Below the pieces are notes generated by a model. The model was given only the letters and a program-made list of their open reading frames with translations. It did no database searches and was not told the DNA's origin. 64,000 nucleotides of DNA from Agarilytica sp045430345 (GTDB lineage: Bacteria > Pseudomonadota > Gammaproteobacteria > Pseudomonadales > Cellvibrionaceae): contig JAILXT010000003.1 in the NCBI GenBank assembly GCA_045430345.1, positions 124,001 to 188,000 on the forward strand. Direction: 5' to 3'. This document shows positions 35,596 through 44,339 of the stretch, piece by piece. Position numbers and translations under genes: made by a program. The stretch's first letter is position 1; each line of letters begins with the position of its first letter.

Positions 35596-35955
35596 ATGAA
35601 TGTCGATCAAATGATGCAGTTTTGTAGGTCCTTTCAAGGCGTAGTTGAGCGTGAAAGTGGGCCTCCGGCAAATGTATTATCTTTTTTGGTGGGCAATAAA
35701 AAATTTGCATACTTTAAGACAAGTGACCCAGAAAAATGGCGCTTTAGTATTCGTGTTCTTCCCGAAAGATTTTTAGAGCTGACCGATCAGCCAGGGATAA
35801 AGCCCGCTCGCTATATGCATCGCTTTCATTGGGTTACCGTGGTTGATGTGAGTTCAGTGGATTCTGCGCATCTCAAGGCGCTTGTCAGTGGTTCATATAC
35901 CAAGGCTTTTTCTGGTTTGCCTAAAAAGGCGCAGGCAATCATAAATAATGAGTAA
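35596..35955 (+). CDS. MmcQ/YjbR family protein
   Basis: 119-aa protein of the MmcQ/YjbR family, a CyaY-like fold proposed to bind DNA. Features: FCRSFQGVVERESGPPANVLSFLVGNKKFAYF and KPARYMHRFHWVTVVDV, and the C-terminal GSYTKAFSGLPKKAQAII. Function not established. No ribosome binding site visible before the ATG. Part of the small-gene cluster. Confidence 0.85.
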   Translation: MNVDQMMQFCRSFQGVVERESGPPANVLSFLVGNKKFAYFKTSDPEKWRFSIRVLPERFLELTDQPGIKPARYMHRFHWVTVVDVSSVDSAHLKALVSGSYTKAFSGLPKKAQAIINNE

Positions 35956-36039
35956 GTATTCTACCTAGGCATACTGATAATATGCTTTTTCGGTGTGGAT
36001 ATTTTTTTAAGCTACGTTGATGACACGATAGAGGTAAAT

Positions 36040-36450
36040 ATGGAAATGAAAAAATCAGATAGAGTTGAGATTGTTGGCTTCGTTATGGTGTTGCTTATGG
36101 CGGTGCTACAAGGGTTCTACGCGGTATATGCGTATCTTGATCCGATAGCCTTTTCTGAGTTGCGGGGTACGAGCTTGCTCGCCGGTGATGAAGATTGGGT
36201 GCAAGTATATGCATCTCGAACGTTATTTATCGCGCTTCTTATTGGGTGTTTACTCTATCTTAAGCATTACAAAATACTTATGTTGACCGCGTTGCTGGGT
36301 ATTGTAATGCCCCTTACTGATGGCGTTTTGGCGTATATGTCCCTGGCACCCACTAAAGTTGTAACAAAGCACGCGCTTACTGTCATATATTTGCTTGTGA
36401 CATCTTTTGTTTTGTATAGGCTTGTATGCCGGCAAGCGCTTGATCACTAA
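36040..36450 (+). CDS. DUF4267-like small membrane protein
   Basis: 136-aa integral membrane protein with four hydrophobic segments. FSELRGTSLLAGDEDWVQVYASRTLFIALLIGC and LLGIVMPLTDGVLAYM resemble the DUF4267/DUF4345-type membrane proteins. The frame opens at 35995, but GAGG with a 5-base spacing marks the ATG at 36040 as the start. Function unknown. Confidence 0.72.
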   Translation: MEMKKSDRVEIVGFVMVLLMAVLQGFYAVYAYLDPIAFSELRGTSLLAGDEDWVQVYASRTLFIALLIGCLLYLKHYKILMLTALLGIVMPLTDGVLAYMSLAPTKVVTKHALTVIYLLVTSFVLYRLVCRQALDH

Positions 36451-36508
36451 GTTTTTGGATTTTGTCTTTTCGAGAATATTAGACTTGTATCTATAAGGAG
36501 TTTTAGTT

Positions 36509-36892
36509 ATGTCTCTCACAACAACAGGCATTGATCACGTTAATCTACAGGTAAATAATCTAGACGTATCGAAAAAGTTTTGGAAGTCGCTGTTGGGCTT
36601 TGAGTTGTTAGAAGATATCCCCGAGCAAAAGGGTGTGATCATTGGTAATTTAAAGGCGAAACTCGCGTTGTATGAAAATGCCTCGCTAGGTCGCCCGGAG
36701 AAGCGTGGGTTTTCTCATCTGTGTTTTCATATATCTGATTTTCATCAAGCGGTTTCATTGTGCAACGATCTATCCACCTCCATCCTTTATGACGGAATTG
36801 TTGAGTGGCCGCAATCAAAGTCTTTATATATTGAGGATCCCAATGGCTATGAAATTGAACTCACCGATACTTGGGGCGGAGCACTTACTTAG
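36509..36892 (+). CDS. VOC family protein (glyoxalase/bleomycin-resistance fold)
   Basis: 127-aa vicinal-oxygen-chelate protein built of two beta-alpha-beta-beta-beta units. GIDHVNLQVNNLDVSKKFWKSLLGFEL is the N-terminal metal-ligand region and SLYIEDPNGYEIELTD the C-terminal one, with His, Glu at expected positions. The family includes glyoxalase I, dioxygenases and antibiotic-binding proteins; the substrate here is unknown. AAGGAG lies 9 bases before the ATG. Confidence 0.93.
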   Translation: MSLTTTGIDHVNLQVNNLDVSKKFWKSLLGFELLEDIPEQKGVIIGNLKAKLALYENASLGRPEKRGFSHLCFHISDFHQAVSLCNDLSTSILYDGIVEWPQSKSLYIEDPNGYEIELTDTWGGALT

Positions 36893-36908
36893 GTGTTGAA
36901 TAATTAGT

Positions 36909-37292
36909 GTGAAAGAATGTAATCAATGCGGGAAGTGCTGCACAAAATATAGCAACGGTGGCTTGTCGGCTTCGCCGAACGAGATAGAGCTGTGGGAGCT
37001 TTTCAATCCAGACATACATCGCTATGTGAAAGACGGTAAAATCTGGATGGATCCGGGGACTGGGAAGCAAATTGAGCTATGCCCTTGGTTACGTAGATCA
37101 CCGGATCAAGGGGTGTACACCTGTGATATTTATTACGATCGCCCTGAAGATTGCCGACACTACCCAGTGACCATTGAGCAAATGGTAAAAGATGAATGTG
37201 AAATGTTAGAAGTGAAAGATTTAGCTGCGCCAAAGAAAGCGCAGAAAAACTTGGATAGGTTGATGGCCGACAGTCGATCGCCGGTAGAGTAG
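36909..37292 (+). CDS. YkgJ family cysteine-cluster protein
   Basis: 127-aa protein with the YkgJ/DUF3109 cysteine pattern CNQCGKCC at residues 4-11, then CPWLRR, YTCDIYYDRPEDCRHYP. Such spaced cysteines probably bind Zn2+ or an Fe-S cluster; the family is proposed to be involved in metal-cluster-related or oxygenase-like roles. Start is GTG, 17 bases after the VOC stop, so translation may be coupled. No strong ribosome binding site. Confidence 0.9.
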   Translation: MKECNQCGKCCTKYSNGGLSASPNEIELWELFNPDIHRYVKDGKIWMDPGTGKQIELCPWLRRSPDQGVYTCDIYYDRPEDCRHYPVTIEQMVKDECEMLEVKDLAAPKKAQKNLDRLMADSRSPVE

Positions 37293-37329
37293 TGTTTAGG
37301 CTTATACATTTTTTATTGGAGGGATTTAG

Positions 37330-37593
37330 ATGAATTTAGAAAAATCGAAAAAACGCATTGCCAAAAAAATAAAAATGGGATTTCAAGGTTATCCCCAAAT
37401 TGCGATCTCCTATTTAAATGACGAAAGCGACGCCGCCAGTGAAGTTATAGTTAAATTTATTGCTGAAGAAGGCGCAGAGTCGATGGAAGAACGCTTTCAA
37501 TGTAAGTCAGATGCGCGGGAGGATGAAGTGATTCAGTCTGCCATCGTGAAAATGATTGAGCGTTCTGAAGCTAAGACGGTCGTTCTTTTATAG
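37330..37593 (+). CDS. Small protein of unknown function
   Basis: 87-aa product of no family I can name: basic start (LEKSKKRIAKKIKMG), then GYPQIAISYLND and an alpha/beta-like C-terminus ending AKTVVLL. GGAGGG 7 bases before ATG supports translation. Last of the very small genes in the run; a 239-base gap follows with no gene seen. Confidence 0.65.
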   Translation: MNLEKSKKRIAKKIKMGFQGYPQIAISYLNDESDAASEVIVKFIAEEGAESMEERFQCKSDAREDEVIQSAIVKMIERSEAKTVVLL

Positions 37594-37832
37594 TGCATAT
37601 CCTTCGGACGGGAGGCTTATTGTAATAGGTGCGATGTGAGCCGTTTCTTATTTGCTACCCATTGGGGGCGGAACATTTAGATATTTATATTCTTGTTGAT
37701 TTCGGTGACAAAATTTCTGTATTTAGTTTTCGCTTCACATTTTTAGCATATTTCTCGCTATTGTTTTGTGCTAGCTTATGGCCCCATTATCCACTCGTTA
37801 TTTAATTCTCATAAAGATAAAAAGGTCGACGA

Positions 37833-38540
37833 ATGTCTGAAGCAACATTGCCTTCACCCAAACACCGAAGTGTAGAAGAAACGAATCTGTCGCAGGCATT
37901 ATTTAACAAAATTTTGTGCCCTAATATGCGTACTGGCATTCGTATGGGGCTTCTCAATCCTGATGCAGAAGGCTGGGTTGCTCAGCAAGATGTTCGTGCA
38001 TACCTTGAATATATCGGTTTGGTGCCGAATACAAAGGTAGAGGATCTGCTGATTGATACTGGTGAGAGTGCGCCAGAAGAGAAGAAGCCTGGCTACGTTA
38101 ATTTGACGGCATTTGAAGGCACGTTTTTAGATCATGGAAGTTCGAGTGGTATTCTAAACAACCCCGAAGGGTTTTCAGAGAAGCGCTTAAAGCTTCTGGA
38201 AAGTTATGCGCGAGATAATGGCCGTTTATATAAAGAAGACTTTGCTTTAGCCATTAATGCGTTTAATCAGTGCCCGGTTAAATTTAAGTCTTTCCTGGGG
38301 ACAAATGTGTTGTCGTTTGAGTTTGCCGGGTTTTTAGAGCTTTTTGGTAGAACGGATCCCGAAACTTCAAAAAAGTATTTTGATGTGGAGGACGTTGTTA
38401 GCTTATGGAAAGACAATAAATTTCCTGATGGCTGGGAAAAACCAGAGAAAACATACTATGGCTCATGGCCGGCATTTTCGAAGTATGTCGCAATGATGTG
38501 GACACGAGTTAAAGTGGGCTGGTGGCGAACTAAGCCGTAG
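37833..38540 (+). CDS. Possible heme-thiolate peroxidase (Peroxidase_2)-like protein
   Basis: 235-aa protein without signal peptide. Layout by eye resembles chloroperoxidase/unspecific peroxygenase: Cys-Pro near the start (LCPNMRTGIRMGLLNPDAE, Cys29, candidate axial heme thiolate), FLDHGSSSGILNNP (His101) where the family has EHDxSLSR, and a C-terminal DVEDVVSLWKDNKFPDGW like the family's ffr-ERlP-GW end. The PCP motif and the acid/base Glu are not exact, so this is a tentative call. AAGG lies 8 bases before the ATG. It is convergent with ubiD, 9 bases apart. Confidence 0.45.
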   Translation: MSEATLPSPKHRSVEETNLSQALFNKILCPNMRTGIRMGLLNPDAEGWVAQQDVRAYLEYIGLVPNTKVEDLLIDTGESAPEEKKPGYVNLTAFEGTFLDHGSSSGILNNPEGFSEKRLKLLESYARDNGRLYKEDFALAINAFNQCPVKFKSFLGTNVLSFEFAGFLELFGRTDPETSKKYFDVEDVVSLWKDNKFPDGWEKPEKTYYGSWPAFSKYVAMMWTRVKVGWWRTKP

Positions 38541-38549
38541 TTTTTCGGG

Positions 38550-40019
38550 TTAATCCAAAATACCAAGTGCTTCCCAAAGTGAATCAATTTTTTCTTTTAC
38601 TTCCTCGGGCATAGCGATTGTTGTGCCCCATTCTCGGTTGGTTTCACCGGGCATCTTGTTTGTGGCATCAATGCCCATTTTTGATCCTAAGCCAGAAACG
38701 GGCGAGGCAAAATCCAAATAGTCGATGGGGGTGTTGTCGATCATCGTCGTGTCTCGAGTCGGGTCGACGCGCGTGGTGATCGCCCATATAACGTCTTGCC
38801 AATCCCGCGCATTAATATCGTCGTCAGTCACGATGACGAACTTCGTATACATAAACTGCCGTAAGAAAGACCATACGCCCATCATGACGCGCTTAGCATG
38901 ACCAGGATATTGCTTCTTCATTGTCACGATCGCCATGCGGTAGGAGCAACCTTCTGGCGGCAAATAGAAATCGACAATTTCGGGAAATTGTTTTTTCAGT
39001 AGTGGGACAAATACTTCGTTAAGAGCCACGCCTAAAATGGCGGGCTCGTCGGGTGGTCGCCCAGTGTATGTGCTGTGATAAATCGGGTCTTTACGGTGAG
39101 TAATTTTTTCCACTGTAAAAACAGGGAAGCGATCAACTTCGTTGTAATAGCCGGTGTGATCGCCGAAAGGCCCTTCATCGGCCATCTCGCCGGGTGCGAT
39201 ATGGCCTTCCAAAACAAATTCAGCGTGAGCAGGCACTTGTAAGTCATTGGTGAGGCTTTTACCGACTTCGGTTTTGTTGTTACGTAATAAACCGGCAAAG
39301 GCGTATTCACTGAGTGTATCGGGTACCGGCGTAACTGCCCCCAAAATTGTGGCGGGATCTGCGCCTAGGGCTACGGAGACGGGAAAATTTTCACCTGGGT
39401 GTGCGGCTTGCCATTCTTGAAAATCTAACGCGCCGCCGCGATGGCTGAGCCATCGCATAATTAATTTGTTTTTACCGATGAGTTGCATACGGTAAATGCC
39501 AAGGTTCTGCCGTTCTTTATTTGGGCCTTTGGTCACGACCAATGGCCAAGTGACGAGGGGGCCAGCATCGCCGGGCCAGCAGGTTTGTATAGGAATTTTA
39601 TTCAGGTCTACATCGTCGCCGGAGATAACGACTTGTTGGCAAGGGGGCTTGGATATTTGTTTGGGCGACATGGCCAGTACGCGTTTGAATATGGGCATTT
39701 TGCTCCATGCATCGCGCAGGCTTTTGGGTGGCTCGGGTTCTTTTAAAAATGCGAGCAGTTCCCCAACGTCTCTTAGGGAATCAATATTCTCTTGGCCCAT
39801 GCCGAGGGCGACACGTTCTGGCGTGCCAAATAAATTGCCGAGTAGTGGTGTTTCGTGCCCGATAACGTTTTCAAACAAAAGGGCTGGGCCTTTCGCGCGA
39901 AGGGTGCGGTCGCAAATTTCGGTGATTTCTAGATTACAATCGACGGGGTGTTGGATGCGTTTCAGCTGCCCGCGTTCTTCGAGCAGCTGAATGAATTCTC
40001 TGAGGTCTTTGAATTGCAT
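38550..40019 (-). CDS. ubiD: 4-hydroxy-3-polyprenylbenzoate decarboxylase
   Basis: 489-aa prenylated-FMN-dependent decarboxylase acting after UbiA in ubiquinone synthesis. Features: FKDLREFIQLLEERGQLKRI at the N-terminus, GDAGPLVTWPLVVTKGP, NLGIYRMQLIGKNKLIMRW, the Glu of GEMADEGPFGDHTGYY, and the conserved R-x-x-E region near PGETNREWGTT. It needs UbiX to make prFMN; that gene is not seen here. Lies just downstream of rho on the same strand (36 bases from the rho stop). Confidence 0.96.
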   Translation of the reverse strand: MQFKDLREFIQLLEERGQLKRIQHPVDCNLEITEICDRTLRAKGPALLFENVIGHETPLLGNLFGTPERVALGMGQENIDSLRDVGELLAFLKEPEPPKSLRDAWSKMPIFKRVLAMSPKQISKPPCQQVVISGDDVDLNKIPIQTCWPGDAGPLVTWPLVVTKGPNKERQNLGIYRMQLIGKNKLIMRWLSHRGGALDFQEWQAAHPGENFPVSVALGADPATILGAVTPVPDTLSEYAFAGLLRNNKTEVGKSLTNDLQVPAHAEFVLEGHIAPGEMADEGPFGDHTGYYNEVDRFPVFTVEKITHRKDPIYHSTYTGRPPDEPAILGVALNEVFVPLLKKQFPEIVDFYLPPEGCSYRMAIVTMKKQYPGHAKRVMMGVWSFLRQFMYTKFVIVTDDDINARDWQDVIWAITTRVDPTRDTTMIDNTPIDYLDFASPVSGLGSKMGIDATNKMPGETNREWGTTIAMPEEVKEKIDSLWEALGILD

Positions 40020-40054
40020 GAGCAGGCGCTAAGCAAATCAAAATAGCACGAGTG

Positions 40055-41314
40055 CTATTTTGATTTCATAGATAGGAAGAATTCGTTGTTGGATTTAAAG
40101 CCTTTGAGGCGATCCAGCAAGAACTCGGTTGCACCAGTGTCTTCCATATCGTGAAGAAGTTTCCGCAAGATCCAAACCCGTTGCAGTTCATCTTCTTTCA
40201 TTAATAGGTCTTCGCGGCGAGTGCCAGAGCGACGCACGTTAATGGCAGGGTATACGCGTTTTTCCGCAATTTTTCGGTCCAGATGTAACTCTTGGTTACC
40301 GGTACCTTTAAATTCTTCGTAAATAACTTCGTCCATTTTTGAGCCGGTATCGATCAGTGCGGTTGCAATGATGGATAGGCTGCCGCCTTCTTCGATGTTA
40401 CGCGCGGCACCGAAAAAGCGCTTAGGGCGCTCAAGTGCGTGAGCATCGACACCGCCGGTTAATACTTTACCGGATGATGGGATAACCGTGTTGTATGCGC
40501 GAGCAAGACGTGTCACGGAGTCGAGCAAGATAACGACATCTTTTTTGTGTTCGGCTAAACGTTTAGCGCGTTCGATTACCATCTCTGCAACTTGTACGTG
40601 ACGTGCGGGTGGCTCGTCGAAGGTCGAGGCGACTACTTCGCCTTTTACTGAGCGACGCATCTCCGTTACTTCTTCTGGACGTTCATCGATAAGTAAAACG
40701 ATGAGGTAGCATTCGGGACTGTTGCGCGTGATGGCCTGCGCAATGTTTTGCATCATGATCGTTTTACCGGCTTTAGGCGGTGCGACGATGAGTCCGCGCT
40801 GGCCTTTGCCGATGGGGGCGACCAAATCAATAATTCGCCCGGTCAAATCTTCTGAGGATCCGTTTCCTGATTCGAGCACGATGCGCTCGTTAGGAAATAG
40901 TGGTGTTAAGTTTTCAAACAGAATTTTGTTTTTTGAGTTTTCAGGTTTGTCGAAATTAATTTCGTTAACCTTGAGCATGGCGAAATAACGTTCGCCTTCT
41001 TTTGGCGGGCGAATTTTCCCGGCAATGCTATCGCCTGTACGTAAATTAAAACGTCGTATTTGGCTGGGGGACACATATATGTCGTCTGGGCCGGCTAAAT
41101 AGGATGCACCAGCGGAGCGTAAAAAACCAAAACCGTCTTGAAGAATCTCAAGTACGCCGTCACCGTAAATGTCCTCACCGCTACGTGCATGTTTCTTTAG
41201 GATATTGAAAATGACGTCTTGTTTTCGAGAACGAGCAAGATTTTCCATGCCCATTTCTTTCGCGATATTGATCAGTTCTTCGATCGGTTTTGTTTTGAGG
41301 TCGGTGAGGTTCAT
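40055..41314 (-). CDS. rho: Transcription termination factor Rho
   Basis: 419-aa RNA-dependent ATPase that terminates transcription as a hexamer. N-terminal Rho helix-hairpin (MNLTDLKTKPIEELINIAKEMGMENLAR), cold-shock-like RNA-binding domain (GVLEILQDGFGFLR, DIYVSPSQIRRFNLRTGD), Walker A APPKAGKTIMMQ, and DSVTRLARAYNTV of the R-loop. The frame continues upstream to a TTG at 41398, but the ATG at 41314 gives exactly the 419 aa of E. coli Rho and starts at the conserved MNLT. Preceded by trxA with a 398-base gap. Confidence 0.97.
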   Translation of the reverse strand: MNLTDLKTKPIEELINIAKEMGMENLARSRKQDVIFNILKKHARSGEDIYGDGVLEILQDGFGFLRSAGASYLAGPDDIYVSPSQIRRFNLRTGDSIAGKIRPPKEGERYFAMLKVNEINFDKPENSKNKILFENLTPLFPNERIVLESGNGSSEDLTGRIIDLVAPIGKGQRGLIVAPPKAGKTIMMQNIAQAITRNSPECYLIVLLIDERPEEVTEMRRSVKGEVVASTFDEPPARHVQVAEMVIERAKRLAEHKKDVVILLDSVTRLARAYNTVIPSSGKVLTGGVDAHALERPKRFFGAARNIEEGGSLSIIATALIDTGSKMDEVIYEEFKGTGNQELHLDRKIAEKRVYPAINVRRSGTRREDLLMKEDELQRVWILRKLLHDMEDTGATEFLLDRLKGFKSNNEFFLSMKSK

Positions 41315-41561
41315 ACGTGTAGGTGTTTCCGTAGATGGTTCTTCAGAGAACGCAGAGTCTAGAGTTAATTGTTGTGGAGTTTGGTTTTTCTGACGCAAAA
41401 TATTTGATCGACGTAGTGGAAAGGGCGAGGTTGAAATTTTTTAGTGGGTCATGTGCCCGATCGCATGAGCGTTACACCATTACCGAATACCAAAGCATTT
41501 AAACTTAAAAATGAAGAAAAAAGGAAGGTAAGACGGGTGTGTTCGATCGTTGGATAAGGGC

Positions 41562-41590
41562 AGTATAGCCACTAATTAATCGTTGTGCAA
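41562..41590 (-). promoter_or_regulatory. Candidate sigma-70 promoter for rho
   Basis: Minus strand: TTGCAC (-35, 3 of 6) and TATACT (-10, 5 of 6), spaced 17 bases. It is the best-placed match upstream of rho and would give a leader of about 240 bases. Confidence 0.4.
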
Positions 41591-41667
41591 AGAATCGAAA
41601 GCGACTTTTTCACGGTTTTTAATAAACGGAAGGTTTTTTGCGCTTTTTTTGCAAAGGTTTTGCTTTC

Positions 41668-41699
41668 GCTCCGGTGCTTTTTCGACAAAACACCGGAGC
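41668..41699 (-). terminator. Hairpin downstream of trxA
   Basis: GCTCCGGTG pairs with CACCGGAGC (9 bp, 14-base loop), 14 bases past the trxA stop. No T-run follows on the minus strand, so it may be a weak terminator or 3'-end stabiliser. Confidence 0.55.
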
Positions 41700-41712
41700 A
41701 GGGCAAATCGCT

Positions 41713-42039
41713 TTATTGGCTAGATTCAATAAATTCTTTTAATTGAGGCTTAGATAGTGCACCTACTTTCGTGCCTTCTGCATTGCCATCTTTAAATATC
41801 ATTAGCGTTGGGATACCGCGAATGTTGAATTTCGTGGGCGTTTCTTTGTTGGCATCAACGTCCATTTTACAGATTTTGATCTTGCCTTCATATTCTTTCG
41901 CAAGTTCGTCAAGAACTGGGGCAATCATCTTGCATGGTCCACACCATGCCGCCCAAAAATCAACCAGAACTGGACCCGTTGCCGAGAGTACGTCTTCATC
42001 AAAGCTGGAATCGCTGACGTGTACAATCGCGTCACTCAT
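41713..42039 (-). CDS. trxA: Thioredoxin 1
   Basis: 108-aa cytoplasmic disulfide reductase. The active site WAAWCGPCKM and the cis-Pro region RGIPTLMIF match E. coli TrxA. It supplies electrons to ribonucleotide reductase, methionine sulfoxide reductase and others, using NADPH via thioredoxin reductase. GGAG lies upstream of the ATG. The trxA-rho order on one strand matches enterobacteria and pseudomonads. Confidence 0.97.
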   Translation of the reverse strand: MSDAIVHVSDSSFDEDVLSATGPVLVDFWAAWCGPCKMIAPVLDELAKEYEGKIKICKMDVDANKETPTKFNIRGIPTLMIFKDGNAEGTKVGALSKPQLKEFIESSQ

Positions 42040-42204
42040 ATTTTTTCTCCGGATCGTTAATACTTAAAGCCGCCAATGATAAGGATAGTCGACAACCCTG
42101 ACAATAGGTACGTCGGATGTCCTTAGACAGATTGGCACTGGATGGAACCTATATCGGGCCATGAAGGGAATATTTCAAGGCCATGTAATCGATGTTAACG
42201 GGTT

Positions 42205-44313
42205 CTAGGGCACCTCAGTTGAAAGCTGGGCCAATAATTCGGCTTGTGACGATATACCTTCTTTGGTCTCTACTTGGGTGTAATTGCCCTCGCTGTCGAG
42301 GGTCCAGCGCAGTTTATCGTCGGCAATATGGAGCAGCAGTCCGTCAATCACTCGTTGGATTTGCGGCGCAGAGAGTACGGGGAATGCGGTTTCTACCCGG
42401 TGATTGAGGTTTCGCTCCATGAGATCTGCACTGGCGCAGTAGACCGGGTTTTCCGCATGGGCGAAATAGTAGACACGAGTGTGCTCTAAAAATCGGCCCA
42501 CGATGGAATGCACGCGAATATTGTCCGAGACGTTGGGAATCCCGGGTTTAAGGCAGCACATGCCTCGAATAATGAGATCGATTTCGACCCCCGCTTGGGA
42601 GGCTTTGTAGAGGCTTTGGATTACCTTAGGTTCGGTGAGGCCGTTACATTTCAGAATAATACGGCCATTTTTGCCCTCTTTCTGAGCTTTTATCTCACCG
42701 TCGACCATTTTGAGTAACTGGCGCTTCAGGGTGAATGGGGCGTGTAAGAGTTTATCCATGCGCTCCGTTTTACCCATGCCCGTGAGTTGTTGAAAGACGC
42801 GGTGTACGTCCTCTCCGGTATCGGGATTGGCGGTGAGAATAGAATAGTCGGTATATAAGCGGGCATTACCACTGTGATAGTTGCCTGTGCCGAGGTGCAC
42901 ATAGCGCCGTAATTTATCCCCTTCTCGCCGAACAATAAGGACCATCTTTGCGTGTGTTTTATAGCCCACAACCCCATAAACCACGACCACGCCCGCTTCG
43001 TGGAGGCGGCTGGCGAGTTCAAGGTTTTCTTCCTCGTCGAATCGGGCTCTAAGCTCTACAACCGCCGTGACTTCTTTCCCGTTGCGTGCCGCATCGACCA
43101 ACGCGTCCACGATGGCGGAATGTGTTCCGCCTGAACGATAGAGGGTTTGTTTGATCGCTACGACGTGGGGGTCTTTTGCGGCTTGGCGGAGGAGCTGTAT
43201 GACTGGTGAAAAACTTTGGTAGGGGTGCAGCAGCAAGTAATCCTTGCGGGATACCGCATCAAATATATTGTCTTTGCGGCTCAACCCTTTGGGCATGCTG
43301 GGGGTAAAGGCAGGGTAGAGCAGTTCGGGTTGATCAACTGCCGAGAGCACGTTAAACAGGCGCTTGAGGTTTACTGGGCCGTTTACTCGGTATAGCTCTT
43401 GTTCGGTAAGCCCCACTTCTTTGAGTAGGAAGTCAGTCAGTTCTTGCGGGCAGTTGTCGGCCACCTCTATGCGCACGGCGGTGCCGAAGCGCCGAGAGTG
43501 CAGTTCGCCTCTGAGTGCGCGCGCGAGATCAGCGATCCCTTCAACATCCACATCGAGATCGGCATTGCGTGTAATGCGGAATTGGTAGCAGCCACGTATT
43601 TTCATGCCGGGGAATAGGCGGTCAGCATGGGCGTGTATCATCGATGAGAGGAAGACAAAGTTGTAGCCGGATTCGCTGAGTTCCTTGGGCAGCTCGATCA
43701 GCCGGGGCAGGGAGCGCGGCGCCGGGACAACAGCGTAGTTGAGGTCGCGGCCAAAGGCGTCGTTGCCGTCGAGCTCCAATATGAAATTCAGGCTTTTGTT
43801 TACCAGGCGTGGAAAAGGATGAGCGGGGTCGATACCGATGGGGCTGATAATAGGGAGAATATCGCGCTCGACGTAAGCTTCGATCCATTCGGCTTGTTCT
43901 TCTGTCCATTGGCTGCGGCGCAAAAAATGAATACCTTCTTTTTCTAAGGCCGGCATAAGCACGTTGTTGAGGGTTTCGTATTGATCATCGACGATTTTAT
44001 GGCAAATTTGGCTGATTTCACGGAGTACGTCTTCTGCATGGCGCCCGTCTGGCCCGACCGTTTCACGCTCAAACTTAATGCTCTGCATAAGGCCGGCCAC
44101 GCGAATTTCGAAAAACTCATCGAGGTTGGAGCTAAAGATAAGGAGATACTTGAGGCGCTCCAGTAGCGGGTGGCTCTCGTTCATGGCCTGGGCGAGCACC
44201 CGTTCGTTAAATGCCAAATGGCTGGTTTCACGGTTTAAATAAAATGAAGGATCATCGACAGGCTTGGTTTCTTCTGCGGCAAGCGCTGTTACGTTGGCGG
44301 GTAATTCTTTCAT
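42205..44313 (-). CDS. ppk1: Polyphosphate kinase 1
   Basis: 702-aa enzyme that makes inorganic polyphosphate from ATP, reversibly. N-terminal domain (FNERVLAQAMNESHPLLERLKYLLIFSSNLDEFFEIRV), PPK head, and the two PLD-like domains with the autophosphorylated His in VGYKTHAKMVLIVRRE and the second catalytic His in RFLEHTRVYYF; GTGNYHSGNARLYTD follows. Normal length. Located in a phosphate-rich neighbourhood with phoB/phoR. An inverted CTGTCAT/ATTACAG pair lies just upstream; regulation by PhoB is possible. Confidence 0.97.
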   Translation of the reverse strand: MKELPANVTALAAEETKPVDDPSFYLNRETSHLAFNERVLAQAMNESHPLLERLKYLLIFSSNLDEFFEIRVAGLMQSIKFERETVGPDGRHAEDVLREISQICHKIVDDQYETLNNVLMPALEKEGIHFLRRSQWTEEQAEWIEAYVERDILPIISPIGIDPAHPFPRLVNKSLNFILELDGNDAFGRDLNYAVVPAPRSLPRLIELPKELSESGYNFVFLSSMIHAHADRLFPGMKIRGCYQFRITRNADLDVDVEGIADLARALRGELHSRRFGTAVRIEVADNCPQELTDFLLKEVGLTEQELYRVNGPVNLKRLFNVLSAVDQPELLYPAFTPSMPKGLSRKDNIFDAVSRKDYLLLHPYQSFSPVIQLLRQAAKDPHVVAIKQTLYRSGGTHSAIVDALVDAARNGKEVTAVVELRARFDEEENLELASRLHEAGVVVVYGVVGYKTHAKMVLIVRREGDKLRRYVHLGTGNYHSGNARLYTDYSILTANPDTGEDVHRVFQQLTGMGKTERMDKLLHAPFTLKRQLLKMVDGEIKAQKEGKNGRIILKCNGLTEPKVIQSLYKASQAGVEIDLIIRGMCCLKPGIPNVSDNIRVHSIVGRFLEHTRVYYFAHAENPVYCASADLMERNLNHRVETAFPVLSAPQIQRVIDGLLLHIADDKLRWTLDSEGNYTQVETKEGISSQAELLAQLSTEVP

Positions 44314-44339
44314 CTATACGTATTTCCACTTGGGCAAAT

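Larger units (their letters stand above)
41315..41712. other. 398-base rho leader/trxA-rho intergenic region
   Basis: Holds a candidate rho promoter (41562-41590) and a hairpin after trxA (41668-41699). The first part, up to 41398, is also an in-frame extension of rho; no other gene is seen. Long rho leaders are known to carry autoregulatory attenuation in enterobacteria, so the 250 bases between promoter and ATG could do the same here. Confidence 0.5.

Noticed and set aside
32268..37832. Integron cassette array with attC sites
   Set aside because: GTTRRRY-like words occur at 34066, 35579 and 36895, but none has a matching RYYYAAC partner 57-141 bases away, and no integrase gene lies in the window.
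39496..39990. 164-codon plus-strand open frame inside ubiD
   Set aside because: Antisense to highly conserved ubiD; product has no family features.
41315..41398. 28-residue N-terminal extension of Rho from a TTG codon
   Set aside because: No ribosome binding site at the TTG, and the ATG at 41314 gives the exact standard length and conserved start.
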